Below are positions 53,531-62,333 of a stretch of 64,000 nt of DNA, in pieces (within the stretch, counting starts at the first letter, position 1; each line of letters begins with the position of its first letter). The translations under genes and the position numbers were made by a program. The stretch lies in NCBI GenBank assembly GCA_021771815.1, contig JAETOE010000008.1, positions 62,001 through 126,000 on the forward strand, given 5' to 3'. The DNA comes from Roseburia hominis (GTDB lineage: Bacteria; Bacillota; Clostridia; Lachnospirales; Lachnospiraceae). The notes under the pieces were generated by a model. The model was given only the letters and a program-made list of their open reading frames with translations, ran no database searches and was not told where the DNA came from.

Positions 53531-54988
53531 ATGAAAAATATGTCAGTAAAAACAAAAATGATTTTGGGCTTTGCAGTTCCCATTATTCTTTCAATCATTA
53601 ATGTGTTGCTCGCGATGTCCTCGGTGCGGAATGTTACGGACAGCGTAAAACGTATGCAGGAAGAAGAAGCGGTGACAATCCAGCAGACGATGATTGATAT
53701 CGGGGCGGATGAGACAAAGGCACAGATCTTGATCGATATGATCGACAGTTCTCAGACGGAGAATATGGCATCGATACAAAGGCAGACGAATCTTGCAAAT
53801 GCGCTCAGCGCCGGGCTTATCGCAGTATCCGTACTGGTTTCCTTATTTATTGCGGCTTCTCTGATAAAGAGCATCGCGAGATCCGTTAACCAGTTGTCGA
53901 AAGCGGCAGACGACATTGCACAGGGACGTGTGGATATCAAACTGGTGAAATACGGCAATGATGAATTCGGAAAACTGGTAGACAGTTATACAAATGTAAT
54001 CAATAACATCAAATACCAGTCCAAGATAGCGGAAGAGATCGCAAACGGTAATCTTACGATCCATGTGGAGTCCAAGTCGGATGACGATGTACTGAACAAT
54101 GCGTTAAAGACACTGGTAGAGGATAACCTCAATGCACTTTCGAATATCAGCGATGCAGGTTCACAGGTAACTGTAAGTTCTTCACAGGTGGCAAGTGCAA
54201 GCCAGGCGTTGGCACAGGGCTCCACGGAGCAGGCAAGCGCTATTGAGGAGATCACAGCCTCCATTGATGAGATTGCAGATAAGACCAAGCAGAATGCAGA
54301 GCAGGCAAACGAGGCAGCCGGGCTGGTGAATACAGCGATCGGCGATGTACAGCAGGGAACCGAGCAGATGAAGAACATGATGGAGGCTATGCAGGATATC
54401 AACAAGTCCTCTGAAAGCATCTCCAAGATCATCAAGGTAATTGACGATATCGCGTTCCAGACCAACATCCTCGCCTTAAACGCAGCAGTAGAAGCGGCGC
54501 GTGCAGGAGAAGCAGGCAAGGGCTTTGCAGTGGTAGCAGAGGAAGTCAGAAGCCTTGCGGCAAAGAGTGCGGCGGCTGCTGCTGAGACAGCGGAACTGAT
54601 TGAGGAATCCATAGCGAAGGTGAATGTCGGCAGCAGAATCGCAGACGAGACGGCGGAGGCGATGAATACGATCGCCAATATCGTACAGAAGAGTGAAACG
54701 ATCATTAACAGCATCGCAGAGTCATCGAATTATCAGGCGACGGCGGTGGCACAGGTCGAGCAGGCGATCGGACAGGTATCACAGGTCGTACAGACGAATT
54801 CGGCGACCAGTGAGCAGTGTGCGGCAGCCAGTGAGGAACTGTCCAATCAGGCGTCCAGAATGAAAGAGATGCTTTCGATTTATAACCTGGGTTCAGGAAG
54901 TTCTTCTTCGTTCAAGAACTCCGAACAGGGAAGCTCGGATTCGGATGAACCGACGATTTTCCTCGGGGATGATTTTGATAAGTATTGA
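53531..54988 (+). CDS. Methyl-accepting chemotaxis protein with very small sensor, copy 2
   Basis: A 485-residue paralogue of 48776-50233 with identical length. The HAMP and signalling regions are nearly unchanged at protein level. The roughly 60-residue outside loop (about 30-90) differs most ([21 protein letters not shown] and [19 protein letters not shown]), as expected if sensing specificity has changed after duplication. It ends [14 protein letters not shown] like copy 1. A terminator follows. Confidence 0.94.
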   Translation: MKNMSVKTKMILGFAVPIILSIINVLLAMSSVRNVTDSVKRMQEEEAVTIQQTMIDIGADETKAQILIDMIDSSQTENMASIQRQTNLANALSAGLIAVSVLVSLFIAASLIKSIARSVNQLSKAADDIAQGRVDIKLVKYGNDEFGKLVDSYTNVINNIKYQSKIAEEIANGNLTIHVESKSDDDVLNNALKTLVEDNLNALSNISDAGSQVTVSSSQVASASQALAQGSTEQASAIEEITASIDEIADKTKQNAEQANEAAGLVNTAIGDVQQGTEQMKNMMEAMQDINKSSESISKIIKVIDDIAFQTNILALNAAVEAARAGEAGKGFAVVAEEVRSLAAKSAAAAAETAELIEESIAKVNVGSRIADETAEAMNTIANIVQKSETIINSIAESSNYQATAVAQVEQAIGQVSQVVQTNSATSEQCAAASEELSNQASRMKEMLSIYNLGSGSSSSFKNSEQGSSDSDEPTIFLGDDFDKY

Positions 54989-55005
54989 TGAAAAGAACAT
55001 AAGAA

Positions 55006-55047
55006 AAACGCTGCAGGCATTAAGTCTGCAGCGTTTCTTTATTTTTT
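55006..55047. terminator. Terminator at the end of the chemotaxis cluster
   Basis: AAACGCTGCAG and CTGCAGCGTTT arms with a nine-base loop. T-rich sequence follows on the plus strand and A-rich sequence precedes it, so it may also serve the convergent 55039-55551 gene. Confidence 0.85.
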
Positions 55048-55551
55048 CTTCTTGCTCTTTTCCTTGGCAAGCTCTGCCTTTTCCTTCTCGAGCTCTGCGC
55101 TTGCTTTTCTCGTCTTCTCCTGAAGCTTCGTGCGCCAGCTCTTCTTGCCTTCCGGCTTTTCGAGAGGACCGCGCACACCGGTTACCTTGGTGATATAGAT
55201 GCCGCTGACAGTCGCTTTGACTTCCTTCTTAAGCGGAATCAGATCAAATACGGCTTCGTCTGCAATCAAAGACATCACCTTCGGACCGACCTTCGCCTTG
55301 ACGATCGGAAGCTTGGACCGGCGCATCAGCTTCGGCGTCTGATCTATGACGACCTGCGGAAGACCGGAGTCTTTAATGCGCATCCGCTTCTTGTCGATAA
55401 TCAGCATCGGGATGGTCTGCGCGTTCGCGGCGAGCTGCGCATCCTGTTCTTCCTTCTTCTTCTGCGCCTTTTTGCCGAGAAAATATAATACGATCAAGCC
55501 GACGATCAGTACGGCTAAAATAACTAACAACACGATGGTAACAGTGCTCAT
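55039..55551 (-). CDS. Small anchored protein with basic C-terminus, unknown function
   Basis: A 170-residue protein with one N-terminal membrane helix (VTIVLLVILAVLIVGLIVLYF), then KKAQKKKEEQDAQL. A compact middle domain follows (IPMLIIDKKRMRIKDSGLP, KLPIVKAKVGPKVMSLIADE), and the C-terminus is a Lys/Glu coiled tail (KEKAELAKEKSKKKK). The topology suggests a cytoplasmic domain on a membrane anchor. I do not recognise a named family, though similar proteins are widespread in this bacterial family. It has its own promoter at 55586-55614. Confidence 0.75.
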   Translation of the reverse strand: MSTVTIVLLVILAVLIVGLIVLYFLGKKAQKKKEEQDAQLAANAQTIPMLIIDKKRMRIKDSGLPQVVIDQTPKLMRRSKLPIVKAKVGPKVMSLIADEAVFDLIPLKKEVKATVSGIYITKVTGVRGPLEKPEGKKSWRTKLQEKTRKASAELEKEKAELAKEKSKKKK

Positions 55552-55585
55552 AACAAGAATCCTCCCTAAATCAAATTCGCATTTA

Positions 55586-55614
55586 ATTGTAGCATTGATT
55601 TGTCAAAAAAGCAA
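55586..55614 (-). promoter_or_regulatory. Promoter of the small anchored protein gene
   Basis: On the minus strand, TTGCTT (55609-55614) and TACAAT (55586-55591) with a 17-base spacer. Confidence 0.6.
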
Positions 55615-55736
55615 TCTTGTATTTGAAACATTTGTGAAAGTTTGGTGTGCTAGCTTTCTTTTTGGAACAAAGTGTGATACGATACAAAAGTTAAACAGTC
55701 GTTTAGCGAAGAGAGGAAAAGAAAGGGAAAGAGGCT

Positions 55737-57035
55737 ATGAAAAAGAGAACAGTAGCACTGATGCTTTGTGCGATGATGGCGTTTGGCGCAGCGGGCTGTG
55801 GATCCGATCAGGACGGCAGCGCGGGCGGCACAGAGCTTGTGGAATCCACCGAGGCAGCAGGGGCAGACAATACGGCAGATACGAATGTGATAAGTGCAAG
55901 CGGGGTGTTTGACTTAAAGGGCAGCGATTATGTGAAGCTCTGTGATTATAATGCAATCAGTGTGACGATCACCGGGGATTACGACGTGGACGATGCGGCG
56001 GTACAGGAGTACTTTAAGAGCATGTTCGAGTCCTATGGCCCGTTCTATACAGAAGATACGGAGAAGAAGGTCATTGAGGAAGGCGATATTGTAAATGTAG
56101 ACTATGTAGGAAAGCTGGATGGAGTTGCGTTTGACGGCGGTACGGCGGAGAACCAGAATATCGACGTATACGCGAATGCATCGGCGGATGGAATGGGTTA
56201 CATTGAGGGCTTTACGGACGGCTTAAAGGGAGCTTCCGTGGGCGACGTTATTGACTGTGACGTGACCTTTCCGGAGAATTACGGCAACGCAGATCTGGCG
56301 GGAAAGCCAGTTGTATTTACCTTTGTGGTCAACTCCATTCAAAAAGAGATGAAGCTTGAGGACGTGGACGACAATTTTGCGAAAGAGCAGTTTGATGCAG
56401 ATACAGTCGATGAGATGTATGAGCAGATACGTTCCTATATGCAACAGAGCGCAGAGTATAATAAGCAGCGCGACACGTATCTTGCAGTACAGGATTATCT
56501 GGTAGATAACTGTGAGGTGGATGTGCCGGAGGATTATCTTGCAGCGAGGGTTGCCGATTATAAGAGACAGTTCGTTGATCAGAACTGCGGCGGTGACGAG
56601 AGCCAGCTGGAGGATTTTCTGGCTAATTACTACGGCAAGACCACGGAAGAGATGGAAGCATACTGGAATGAGGGCATGGAGAAGAGTATCCGCCTTGAAC
56701 TTGCCATGGATGCGATTGCCGAGGAACTTGGCATCGAGATTGACGAGGACGAATTGACGGCATATGCCGGGCAGCTTGTGACGCAGAACGGGTATGAGTC
56801 CGTAGAGGCAATGTACAACATTTACGGCTACGGCGATACTGCGTATGGCGAGCGCTATTTCAGAAATCTGTACCTCTACGATCAGGCGCTGGAAAAGGTC
56901 GTTGAGAATGTTAGGGTAAATGTTGAGACAGCCGATGCGCTTGCGGATGAAGCCGCTACAGGCGCGGCAGATAACGGGGATGCGGCAGACGGCACAGAGC
57001 AAGTGGAATCCACGGAGGAAACCAAACAGGAATAG
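55737..57035 (+). CDS. Secreted trigger-factor-like peptidyl-prolyl isomerase lipoprotein
   Basis: A 432-residue lipoprotein with a signal peptide and lipobox ending at Cys21 (GAAGC). The FKBP-type isomerase domain lies at about 115-200: EEGDIVNVDYVGKLDGVAFDGG, FTDGLKGASVGD and DVTFPENYG are its motifs (given in part). A helical trigger-factor C-terminal chaperone region follows (about 210-405). It should help fold exported proteins on the outer face of the membrane, an alternative to PrsA. An acidic, low-complexity end (GAADNGDAADG) resembles the region after the lipobox. Confidence 0.88.
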   Translation: MKKRTVALMLCAMMAFGAAGCGSDQDGSAGGTELVESTEAAGADNTADTNVISASGVFDLKGSDYVKLCDYNAISVTITGDYDVDDAAVQEYFKSMFESYGPFYTEDTEKKVIEEGDIVNVDYVGKLDGVAFDGGTAENQNIDVYANASADGMGYIEGFTDGLKGASVGDVIDCDVTFPENYGNADLAGKPVVFTFVVNSIQKEMKLEDVDDNFAKEQFDADTVDEMYEQIRSYMQQSAEYNKQRDTYLAVQDYLVDNCEVDVPEDYLAARVADYKRQFVDQNCGGDESQLEDFLANYYGKTTEEMEAYWNEGMEKSIRLELAMDAIAEELGIEIDEDELTAYAGQLVTQNGYESVEAMYNIYGYGDTAYGERYFRNLYLYDQALEKVVENVRVNVETADALADEAATGAADNGDAADGTEQVESTEETKQE

Positions 57036-57109
57036 GCATTGATTTTTTCGGAAAATACGGATAAGATAATATGTAATGATGTATATAGCTGCGGGAGGTC
57101 ATAGGGCAG

Positions 57110-57134
57110 GGCGGTCCGTAAAGCGGACGCCGCC
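57110..57134 (+). promoter_or_regulatory. GC-rich hairpin in the asnS leader
   Basis: GTCCG-TAAAG-CGGAC is extended by GGC/GCC pairs. It lies 30 bases before the asnS start. No T-box sequence was seen in this leader, so tRNA-controlled attenuation is not supported. Confidence 0.4.
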
Positions 57135-57165
57135 GATTATGTGACGAGCGGCGGATGGAGGAATT

Positions 57166-58557
57166 ATGGATTTGGTAAATATAAGGGATTTATTTCGCAG
57201 ACAGGAGGAGTTCATCGACCAGACCGTGACGATCGGCGGTTGGGTCAGAAGTCTCCGCAATTCCAAGAACTTTGGATTTATCGTTGTAAACGACGGAACA
57301 TTTTTTGAGCCGGTGCAGATCGTGTTTTCGGATGTGCTTCCGAACTTCGCAGAGGTGGAGAAGCTAAACGTCGGCGCGGCGATTATCGTGACCGGAAAGC
57401 TGGTCGCAACGCCGGAGATGAAGCAGCCGTTTGAGATCCAGGCAGAGCAGATCGAGATTGAGGGCGCTTCTACGCCGGATTATCCGCTGCAGAAGAAGAA
57501 GCACAGCTTTGAGTATCTGAGGACGATTTCTCATTTAAGACCGCGCACGAATACGTTTGAGGCGGTGTTCCGCGTGCGTTCCCTGATTGCCTATGCAATC
57601 CATAAGTTCTTCCAGGAGCGCGATTTCGTCTATGTGCACACGCCGCTTATCACCGGAAGCGACTGTGAAGGCGCGGGCGAGATGTTTCAGGTGACGACGC
57701 TCGATCTTAACAATCTGCCGAAGAATGAGGACGGCACGGTAGATTTTTCTAAGGATTTCTTTAACAAGCCGACCAACCTTACGGTCAGCGGACAGCTAAA
57801 CGGCGAGACTTACGCGATGGCGTTCAAGAACATCTATACCTTCGGACCGACCTTCCGTGCGGAGAATTCCAACACGACGCGCCATGCGGCAGAGTTCTGG
57901 ATGATCGAGCCGGAGATCGCATTTGCCGATTTAGACGACGACATGACGCTTGCAGAGAGTATGTTGAAGTATATCATCCGTTACGTGCTTGAAAATGCGC
58001 CGGAGGAGATGGCGTTCTTCAACAATTTTATCGACAAGGGGTTGTTGGAACGGCTGAATAATGTAGTTAATTCCGACTTCGCGCGTGTGACCTACACGGA
58101 GGCGATCGAGATTTTAGAGAAGAATAACGACAAGTTCGAGTACAAGGTATCGTGGGGCGCCGATCTGCAGACGGAGCATGAGCGTTATCTCACCGAGGAA
58201 GTGTACAAGCGTCCGGTATTCGTAACGGATTACCCGAAGGAGATCAAGGCATTCTATATGAAGCTGAACGACGACGGTAAGACGGTTGCTGCGGTGGATT
58301 GTCTGGTTCCGGGTATCGGCGAGATCATCGGCGGCAGCCAGAGAGAGGACGATTACGAGAAGCTTCTTGCAAGAATTAACGAGCTTGGGCTGCACGAGGA
58401 GGATTACGGGTTCTACCTTGACCTTCGCAAATACGGTTCGGCGCGTCATGCGGGCTTTGGGCTTGGCTTCGAGCGCTGCGTAATGTACCTCACCGGAATG
58501 TCCAATATCCGTGACGTTATTCCGTTCCCGCGGACGGTAAATAACTGCGAATTATAA
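57166..58557 (+). CDS. asnS: Asparaginyl-tRNA synthetase
   Basis: A 463-residue class IIb aminoacyl-tRNA synthetase that charges tRNA-Asn. The OB-fold anticodon domain includes [20 protein letters not shown] in part. Class II motif 2 is [20 protein letters not shown] in part (the SNT segment favours Asn over Asp). Motif 3 is [16 protein letters not shown] with the ATP-binding Arg. IIGGSQRE is also present. The length is normal. GGAGGAATT precedes the ATG. Confidence 0.96.
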   Translation: MDLVNIRDLFRRQEEFIDQTVTIGGWVRSLRNSKNFGFIVVNDGTFFEPVQIVFSDVLPNFAEVEKLNVGAAIIVTGKLVATPEMKQPFEIQAEQIEIEGASTPDYPLQKKKHSFEYLRTISHLRPRTNTFEAVFRVRSLIAYAIHKFFQERDFVYVHTPLITGSDCEGAGEMFQVTTLDLNNLPKNEDGTVDFSKDFFNKPTNLTVSGQLNGETYAMAFKNIYTFGPTFRAENSNTTRHAAEFWMIEPEIAFADLDDDMTLAESMLKYIIRYVLENAPEEMAFFNNFIDKGLLERLNNVVNSDFARVTYTEAIEILEKNNDKFEYKVSWGADLQTEHERYLTEEVYKRPVFVTDYPKEIKAFYMKLNDDGKTVAAVDCLVPGIGEIIGGSQREDDYEKLLARINELGLHEEDYGFYLDLRKYGSARHAGFGLGFERCVMYLTGMSNIRDVIPFPRTVNNCEL

Positions 58558-58643
58558 AGCGGCGCAGTGCAGAGGCGGTGAATAACAATCCCGACGTATG
58601 GATCGGACGGGATTGGCTTTAAGAAAAGGTTATGAAAAAGGAT

Positions 58644-58693
58644 ATCCCCGGAGCAGATGTGGAGAATAACGCAGACTGCTCCGGGGATTTTTT
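58644..58693 (+). terminator. Terminator of asnS
   Basis: ATCCCCGGAGCAG and CTGCTCCGGGGAT arms with a loop of 19 bases are followed by six T. It also overlaps the end of the convergent DUF1275 gene. Confidence 0.88.
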
Positions 58694-59411
58694 AATGACC
58701 AAGCGGCTTCCGTTCGAGGTTGTCTTTTCCGGCGCGCAGATCGTCGCGCACCAGACACCGCAGAAGATTCGCGAACGGAATAAGCACGATCCAGATTGCT
58801 TTTCCGAGGAAAAGATTACAAAATACCGTGCCGACGGTCGCGCCTGAGAGGAAGCATACCAACATGAGGGAGTGTTTTTTTAATTTTTTTCGGTGTGCTT
58901 TTTCCGGGTCGTGGAAATGCCTGATTTCCTTTGCAAGTCCCACGCCGATCTGACGGATGTGGTTCGTGGCGAAGGTGGTCGCCATCGGCATGCCCTCCGC
59001 CTGCCGGAAGGTATTGTACTGCATGGATGCGATGAAGTTGATTGCCACCTGCGAAATCTGAACCGGAGCGCTTTCCGGAAGGAATCCAAGGAATGCGACG
59101 ACGATCATCTCGATCGCGATCAAAAGTGTGTCCCAGCGGATTGGGAAAACATGTTTTACAGGATTCGGAAGCAGTTCTGAGGCGAAAGCACCGAGCAGAT
59201 ATGCCGAGATCGGAATAAGATAGTACAGAGCCTCCGTCCATTTCCCGGCGCCGAGCGCCATCCCCAGAAGCACGACGTTCCCGGTCTGTGCATTGCAGAA
59301 TACATTTCCGCGGAGCAGATAGGTGTACGCACCGAAAAATCCCGCGATAGTCATTAAGGTAAAGAAGACCCAGTTCTTCTCACATGTTAAGTAGGTATTG
59401 TCTGATTTCAA
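58692..59411 (-). CDS. YoaK-family (DUF1275) membrane protein
   Basis: A 239-residue integral membrane protein of the DUF1275/YoaK family with about six helices. FFGAYTYLLRGNVFCNAQTGN near the N-terminus and ALGAGKWTEALYYLIPISAYLLG are family features (given in part), as is QYNTFRQAEGMPMATTFATNHIRQIG. The transport or signalling function is unknown. I prefer the TTG start, 5 bases after AAGGAGATG on the minus strand; the longer frame upstream is unlike the family. Confidence 0.85.
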   Translation of the reverse strand: MKSDNTYLTCEKNWVFFTLMTIAGFFGAYTYLLRGNVFCNAQTGNVVLLGMALGAGKWTEALYYLIPISAYLLGAFASELLPNPVKHVFPIRWDTLLIAIEMIVVAFLGFLPESAPVQISQVAINFIASMQYNTFRQAEGMPMATTFATNHIRQIGVGLAKEIRHFHDPEKAHRKKLKKHSLMLVCFLSGATVGTVFCNLFLGKAIWIVLIPFANLLRCLVRDDLRAGKDNLERKPLGH

Positions 59412-59476
59412 AAAAACATCTCCTTTTTGATTGCGGCTGCGAATGTACTTTGGCAGTTTCTGTAATTTCCCCAAGA

Positions 59477-59506
59477 AGTATATCATATTGATATGAAAAA
59501 ATTCAA
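59477..59506 (-). promoter_or_regulatory. Promoter of the DUF1275 gene
   Basis: On the minus strand, TTGAAT (59501-59506) and TATACT (59477-59482) have an 18-base spacer. Confidence 0.65.
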
Positions 59507-59524
59507 CTTTGGAGAATATCCGCA

Positions 59525-59553
59525 TTGACATTTTCATACAATAAGAGTAGTAT
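59525..59553 (+). promoter_or_regulatory. Promoter of the hemolysin-III-like gene
   Basis: TTGACA and TAGTAT with a 17-base spacer. The start codon is about 165 bases further on. Confidence 0.65.
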
Positions 59554-59718
59554 GGCTATATCAAGTAGTTTTGAGAACTATGTATAATAGGAAATAAAGC
59601 TACAATATAAAGCGACAGGGCTCATAAATAAATGTAAATATTTAGAAATCTCATTTCTGACGGGTTGTGCGCAGTGCGGCGGAGGAGAACGGGATTTCGG
59701 AAACGGAGGATATCCAGT

Positions 59719-60369
59719 ATGCAGATAACAATCAGAGAACCGGGGAGCGCAATTACACATTTTATAGCGATGATGATGGCAGTGCTGGCGGCTGTGCCGC
59801 TTCTGGCGAAAGCGGGGCTGTCGGGAAGCCGGACGGCGGTGGAAGCGATGATGATTTTCATGGGAAGCATGGTGCTTCTTTACGGGGCGAGCACGCTGTA
59901 TCATTCGGTGGTCGTTCCTGACCGCATTCTTAAGTTATTTCGGAAGCTCGACCACATGATGATCTTCGTGCTGATCGCAGGTTCCTACACGCCGGTGTGC
60001 ATGATCGTGCTCGGCGGAAAGGAGGGCTATACGCTGCTTGCGGCAGTATGGGGCATTGCGGCGGCTGGAATGCTGATCAAGGCGCTGTGGATCGGCTGCC
60101 CGAAGTGGTTCTCCTCCGTCATCTATATTGCGATGGGCTGGGTGTGCGTATTCGTGTTCGGACAGCTTTTGGATACGCTGTCAGCGCAGGCGTTCGCGTG
60201 GCTGTTCGCAGGCGGCGTCATCTATACGGTCGGCGGTGTCATCTATGCGTTGAAGCTGCCGATCTTTAATGCAAAGCACACGTATTTCGGAAGCCACGAG
60301 ATTTTTCATCTCTTTGTGATGGCGGGAAGCATCTGTCACTTTATTTTCATGTACCAGTATGTGCTCTAA
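59719..60369 (+). CDS. Hemolysin III / PAQR-family membrane protein
   Basis: A 216-residue seven-helix protein of the HlyIII/PAQR superfamily (YqfA/YplQ-like). Conserved metal-site elements are visible: GASTLYHS (first His), RKLDHMMIFVLIAGSYTPVC (Asp-His) and FGSHEIFHLFVMAGSICHF with the final histidines. It may act as a membrane hydrolase or receptor; the hemolysin name is historical. GGAGGATAT precedes ATG 59719. The dispersed 30-base palindrome begins 2 bases after its stop. Confidence 0.9.
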   Translation: MQITIREPGSAITHFIAMMMAVLAAVPLLAKAGLSGSRTAVEAMMIFMGSMVLLYGASTLYHSVVVPDRILKLFRKLDHMMIFVLIAGSYTPVCMIVLGGKEGYTLLAAVWGIAAAGMLIKALWIGCPKWFSSVIYIAMGWVCVFVFGQLLDTLSAQAFAWLFAGGVIYTVGGVIYALKLPIFNAKHTYFGSHEIFHLFVMAGSICHFIFMYQYVL

Positions 60370-60371
60370 GG

Positions 60372-60401
60372 GTAACAGGAAGCCGAAGGCCAAACTGTTA
60401 C
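60372..60401. repeat. 30-bp palindromic repeat, copy 2
   Basis: GTAACAG and CTGTTAC arms around GAAGCCGAAGGCCAAA. This is the same as 4075-4104 except for two bases. Flanking GG/CC extends the stem. No T-run follows. Confidence 0.7.
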
Positions 60402-60487
60402 CTCTAAGGCGGATTTTATCAGAAAATGTATTGTCCGTTTCCTGTTCCAATAGTAAAATAGAGGGCAGGAAAGGAAGGTAGGAAAAC

Positions 60488-61366
60488 GTGAGATACACAT
60501 TAGAAAATGAGACTTTGAAAGTAGAGATCGACTCCTTCGGTGCGGAGATCAAGTCCATAAGGAGGGTGTCTGATGACCGCGAATATATGTGGTGCGGTGA
60601 TCCCAAATACTGGGGGCGCACCTCGCCGGTACTCTTCCCGTTTGTCGGAGCGCCGCGAAACAAGGAGTACCGCTACGAGGGAAAGACTTACGCTATGGGG
60701 CAGCACGGCTTCGCGCGCGATATGGAGTTTGAGCTGGAGTTAAGCGAGCTGGGAAGTATCTGGTTCGTGCTTAGTTCTACAGAGGAGACTTACGCGAAAT
60801 ATCCGTTCCATTTTAAGCTGCATATCGGCTATGCGCTTAGGGAAAATGAGGTGCGGGTTCTCTGGAAAGTGGAAAATACGGACGGCAGACCCATGTATTT
60901 TTCCATCGGCGCGCATCCGGCATTTCTCTGTCCGATTCATGGGGAGGGCGACAAGCTTGGATATGGCTTGAAATTCGGCGGACTTACCGACGAACTGCAC
61001 CATCACGGCAATACGCCGGAGGGCATGGCGGTCATGGAGGATGAAGTCCTGGCGCTTACCGACGGAGCGGTCAGATTTACGCCGGGCTTCTTTGACAAAT
61101 GCACTTATATGGTTGAGGGCGCGCAGACAGGAGAGGTGTCACTGCTTGACCGCGACGGGGAAGCGTATGTGACCGTCCGTTTTGATGCGCCGTTGTTTGC
61201 GGTGTGGTCGCCGGAGGGCAAGGACGCGCCGTTCGTCTGCATTGAGCCGTGGTATGGAAGATGCGACGCGGTGGATTTTGAGGGAAGCCTTGCGGAGCGC
61301 GCTTATGAGAATGAGCTTGCGCCGGACGGAGCATTTACGGCGTCTTATGGCATGGAATTTCTTTAG
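60488..61366 (+). CDS. Aldose 1-epimerase-like protein (LacX/YihR type)
   Basis: A 292-residue galactose mutarotase-fold protein. FGAEIKSIRR, WCGDPKYWGRTSPVLFPFVG (in part) and GQHGFARDMEF resemble the LacX branch of aldose epimerases; the GQHGFAR His and SIGAHPAF His would be catalytic. A Glu near FVCIEPWYGR would be the base. It probably interconverts alpha and beta forms of a sugar or sugar phosphate, but the substrate is unknown. The GTG start is preceded by an AAAGGAAGG-type binding site. Confidence 0.88.
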   Translation: MRYTLENETLKVEIDSFGAEIKSIRRVSDDREYMWCGDPKYWGRTSPVLFPFVGAPRNKEYRYEGKTYAMGQHGFARDMEFELELSELGSIWFVLSSTEETYAKYPFHFKLHIGYALRENEVRVLWKVENTDGRPMYFSIGAHPAFLCPIHGEGDKLGYGLKFGGLTDELHHHGNTPEGMAVMEDEVLALTDGAVRFTPGFFDKCTYMVEGAQTGEVSLLDRDGEAYVTVRFDAPLFAVWSPEGKDAPFVCIEPWYGRCDAVDFEGSLAERAYENELAPDGAFTASYGMEFL

Positions 61367-61507
61367 AATCACAGAGCAAGCAAGGGCGCGGGGCAAAAAG
61401 CACACATAGATTGAAGAGCCGGACGGACATTCCGAACGAACCTTGCTTGCATAGCCCGGCAGTTTCCTGCATATAGATAGATATAATCTATCAGGCAGGT
61501 CTTAGCT

Positions 61508-61900
61508 ATGAATCTTGAACACAAAATCAAACCAAGGGACGCGAAGAACAACCCGCTTACGGCAATCGCCGTCGCAGTATTTGCCATGTTTATCGTAAGC
61601 GGACTGCTGCTTTTGCTGCTGGCGCTGCTTCTATATAAAATGGAGCCGGGAGAGTCGGTGATTAAGATTGGGATTGTTGTTATCTATGTGATCGCAGGGT
61701 TTCTCGGCGGGCTTCTTATGGGGAAGATTATGCGCGAGCGGAAGTTCCTGTGGGGGCTTGCGGCGGGAGTGATCTATTTTGCGTTGCTGTTCGTCGTGTC
61801 GGTGCTGGTAAAGGGCAGTCTCGACGTTGAGCCGGCGCGTGCGCTCACGGCGCTCGTACTGTGCGGGGCGTCCGGGATGGCGGGAGGTATGATAAGCTAA
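61508..61900 (+). CDS. TIGR04086-type small membrane protein
   Basis: A 130-residue protein with four hydrophobic helices (TAIAVAVFAMFIVSGLLLLL, IGIVVIYVIAGFLGGLLMG, LWGLAAGVIYFALLFVVSVL, ALTALVLCGASGMAGGMIS, each within about 20 residues). The size, topology and Gly-rich third helix match the TIGR04086 family (YrzE-like). Members of that family commonly lie near SCIFF, yajC or secD genes, as here. The function is unknown. Confidence 0.82.
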   Translation: MNLEHKIKPRDAKNNPLTAIAVAVFAMFIVSGLLLLLLALLLYKMEPGESVIKIGIVVIYVIAGFLGGLLMGKIMRERKFLWGLAAGVIYFALLFVVSVLVKGSLDVEPARALTALVLCGASGMAGGMIS

Positions 61901-61908
61901 AAAAATAC

Positions 61909-61937
61909 TTCCCATATAAAATACGTTGTGGTATACT
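61909..61937 (+). promoter_or_regulatory. Probable promoter of the SCIFF peptide gene
   Basis: TTCCCA and TATACT with a 17-base spacer, about 80 bases before the SCIFF start. The -10 is perfect for sigma-A apart from one base, and the -35 is weak. Confidence 0.5.
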
Positions 61938-62014
61938 ATATGGGTTAATAGAATTTTACCGTGCGGACATATCGTACATAAGGCGCGCGGAATTGAGTTA
62001 AAGGAGAGAGTATC

Positions 62015-62155
62015 ATGAAGCACGTTAAGACGTTAAATACGAGAAAGTTACAGAATACGATTAAGAAGGGCGGCTGCGGCGAGTGCCAGACATCCTGCCA
62101 GTCTGCCTGCAAGACTTCCTGTACCGTAGGAAATCAGAGCTGCGAGAACAGATAA
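62015..62155 (+). CDS. scfA: SCIFF ribosomal peptide precursor (six cysteines in forty-five residues)
   Basis: A 46-residue precursor with the SCIFF sequence pattern. The leader is MKHVKTLNTRKLQNTIKKGG, and the core carries six cysteines at 21, 24, 28, 32, 36 and 43 (CGECQTSCQSACKTSC). In this family a radical SAM enzyme forms a thioether (sactionine) bridge from a Cys sulfur to a core residue. SCIFF is nearly universal in Clostridia. AAAGGAGAGAG lies before ATG 62015. The maturase gene starts 178 bases downstream, separated by a hairpin. The biological role is unknown. Confidence 0.96.
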   Translation: MKHVKTLNTRKLQNTIKKGGCGECQTSCQSACKTSCTVGNQSCENR

Positions 62156-62199
62156 TTCGCTGGTTTCGGGCTTTGTGTATGAAGTGAATAATGCAATCA

Positions 62200-62234
62200 A
62201 CAAACGACCGTTCGCCAAGCGTGCGGTCATTTGT
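62200..62234 (+). terminator. Hairpin between SCIFF peptide and maturase genes
   Basis: ACAAACGACCG pairs with CGGTCATTTGT (one mismatch) around a 13-base loop, without a T-run. It would favour much more peptide mRNA than maturase mRNA, as is common for ribosomal peptide operons. It could be a processing or attenuation site. Confidence 0.5.
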
Positions 62235-62333
62235 ACGTTATATCGGCAAGAATTAAGATGCCGGACATTTTTTTTGTAAAAGAATTATTGACAGATAAAA
62301 CGAATCAAAATTAGAAAGAGAGGAAATATTATA

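Larger units (their letters stand above)
59412..59718. other. Divergent promoter region between DUF1275 and hemolysin-III genes
   Basis: About 307 bases without a supported gene. It holds divergent promoters at 59477-59506 (minus) and 59525-59553 (plus), and an untranslated leader of about 160 bases before the hemolysin-III-like gene. Confidence 0.6.

Noticed and set aside
57036-57165. T-box riboswitch upstream of asnS
   Set aside because: The leader is only 130 bases and has no recognisable T-box sequence or specifier stem.
62288-62316. TTGACA as a separate promoter for the SCIFF maturase
   Set aside because: The matching -10 is poor and the start of transcription would fall inside the ribosome binding site.
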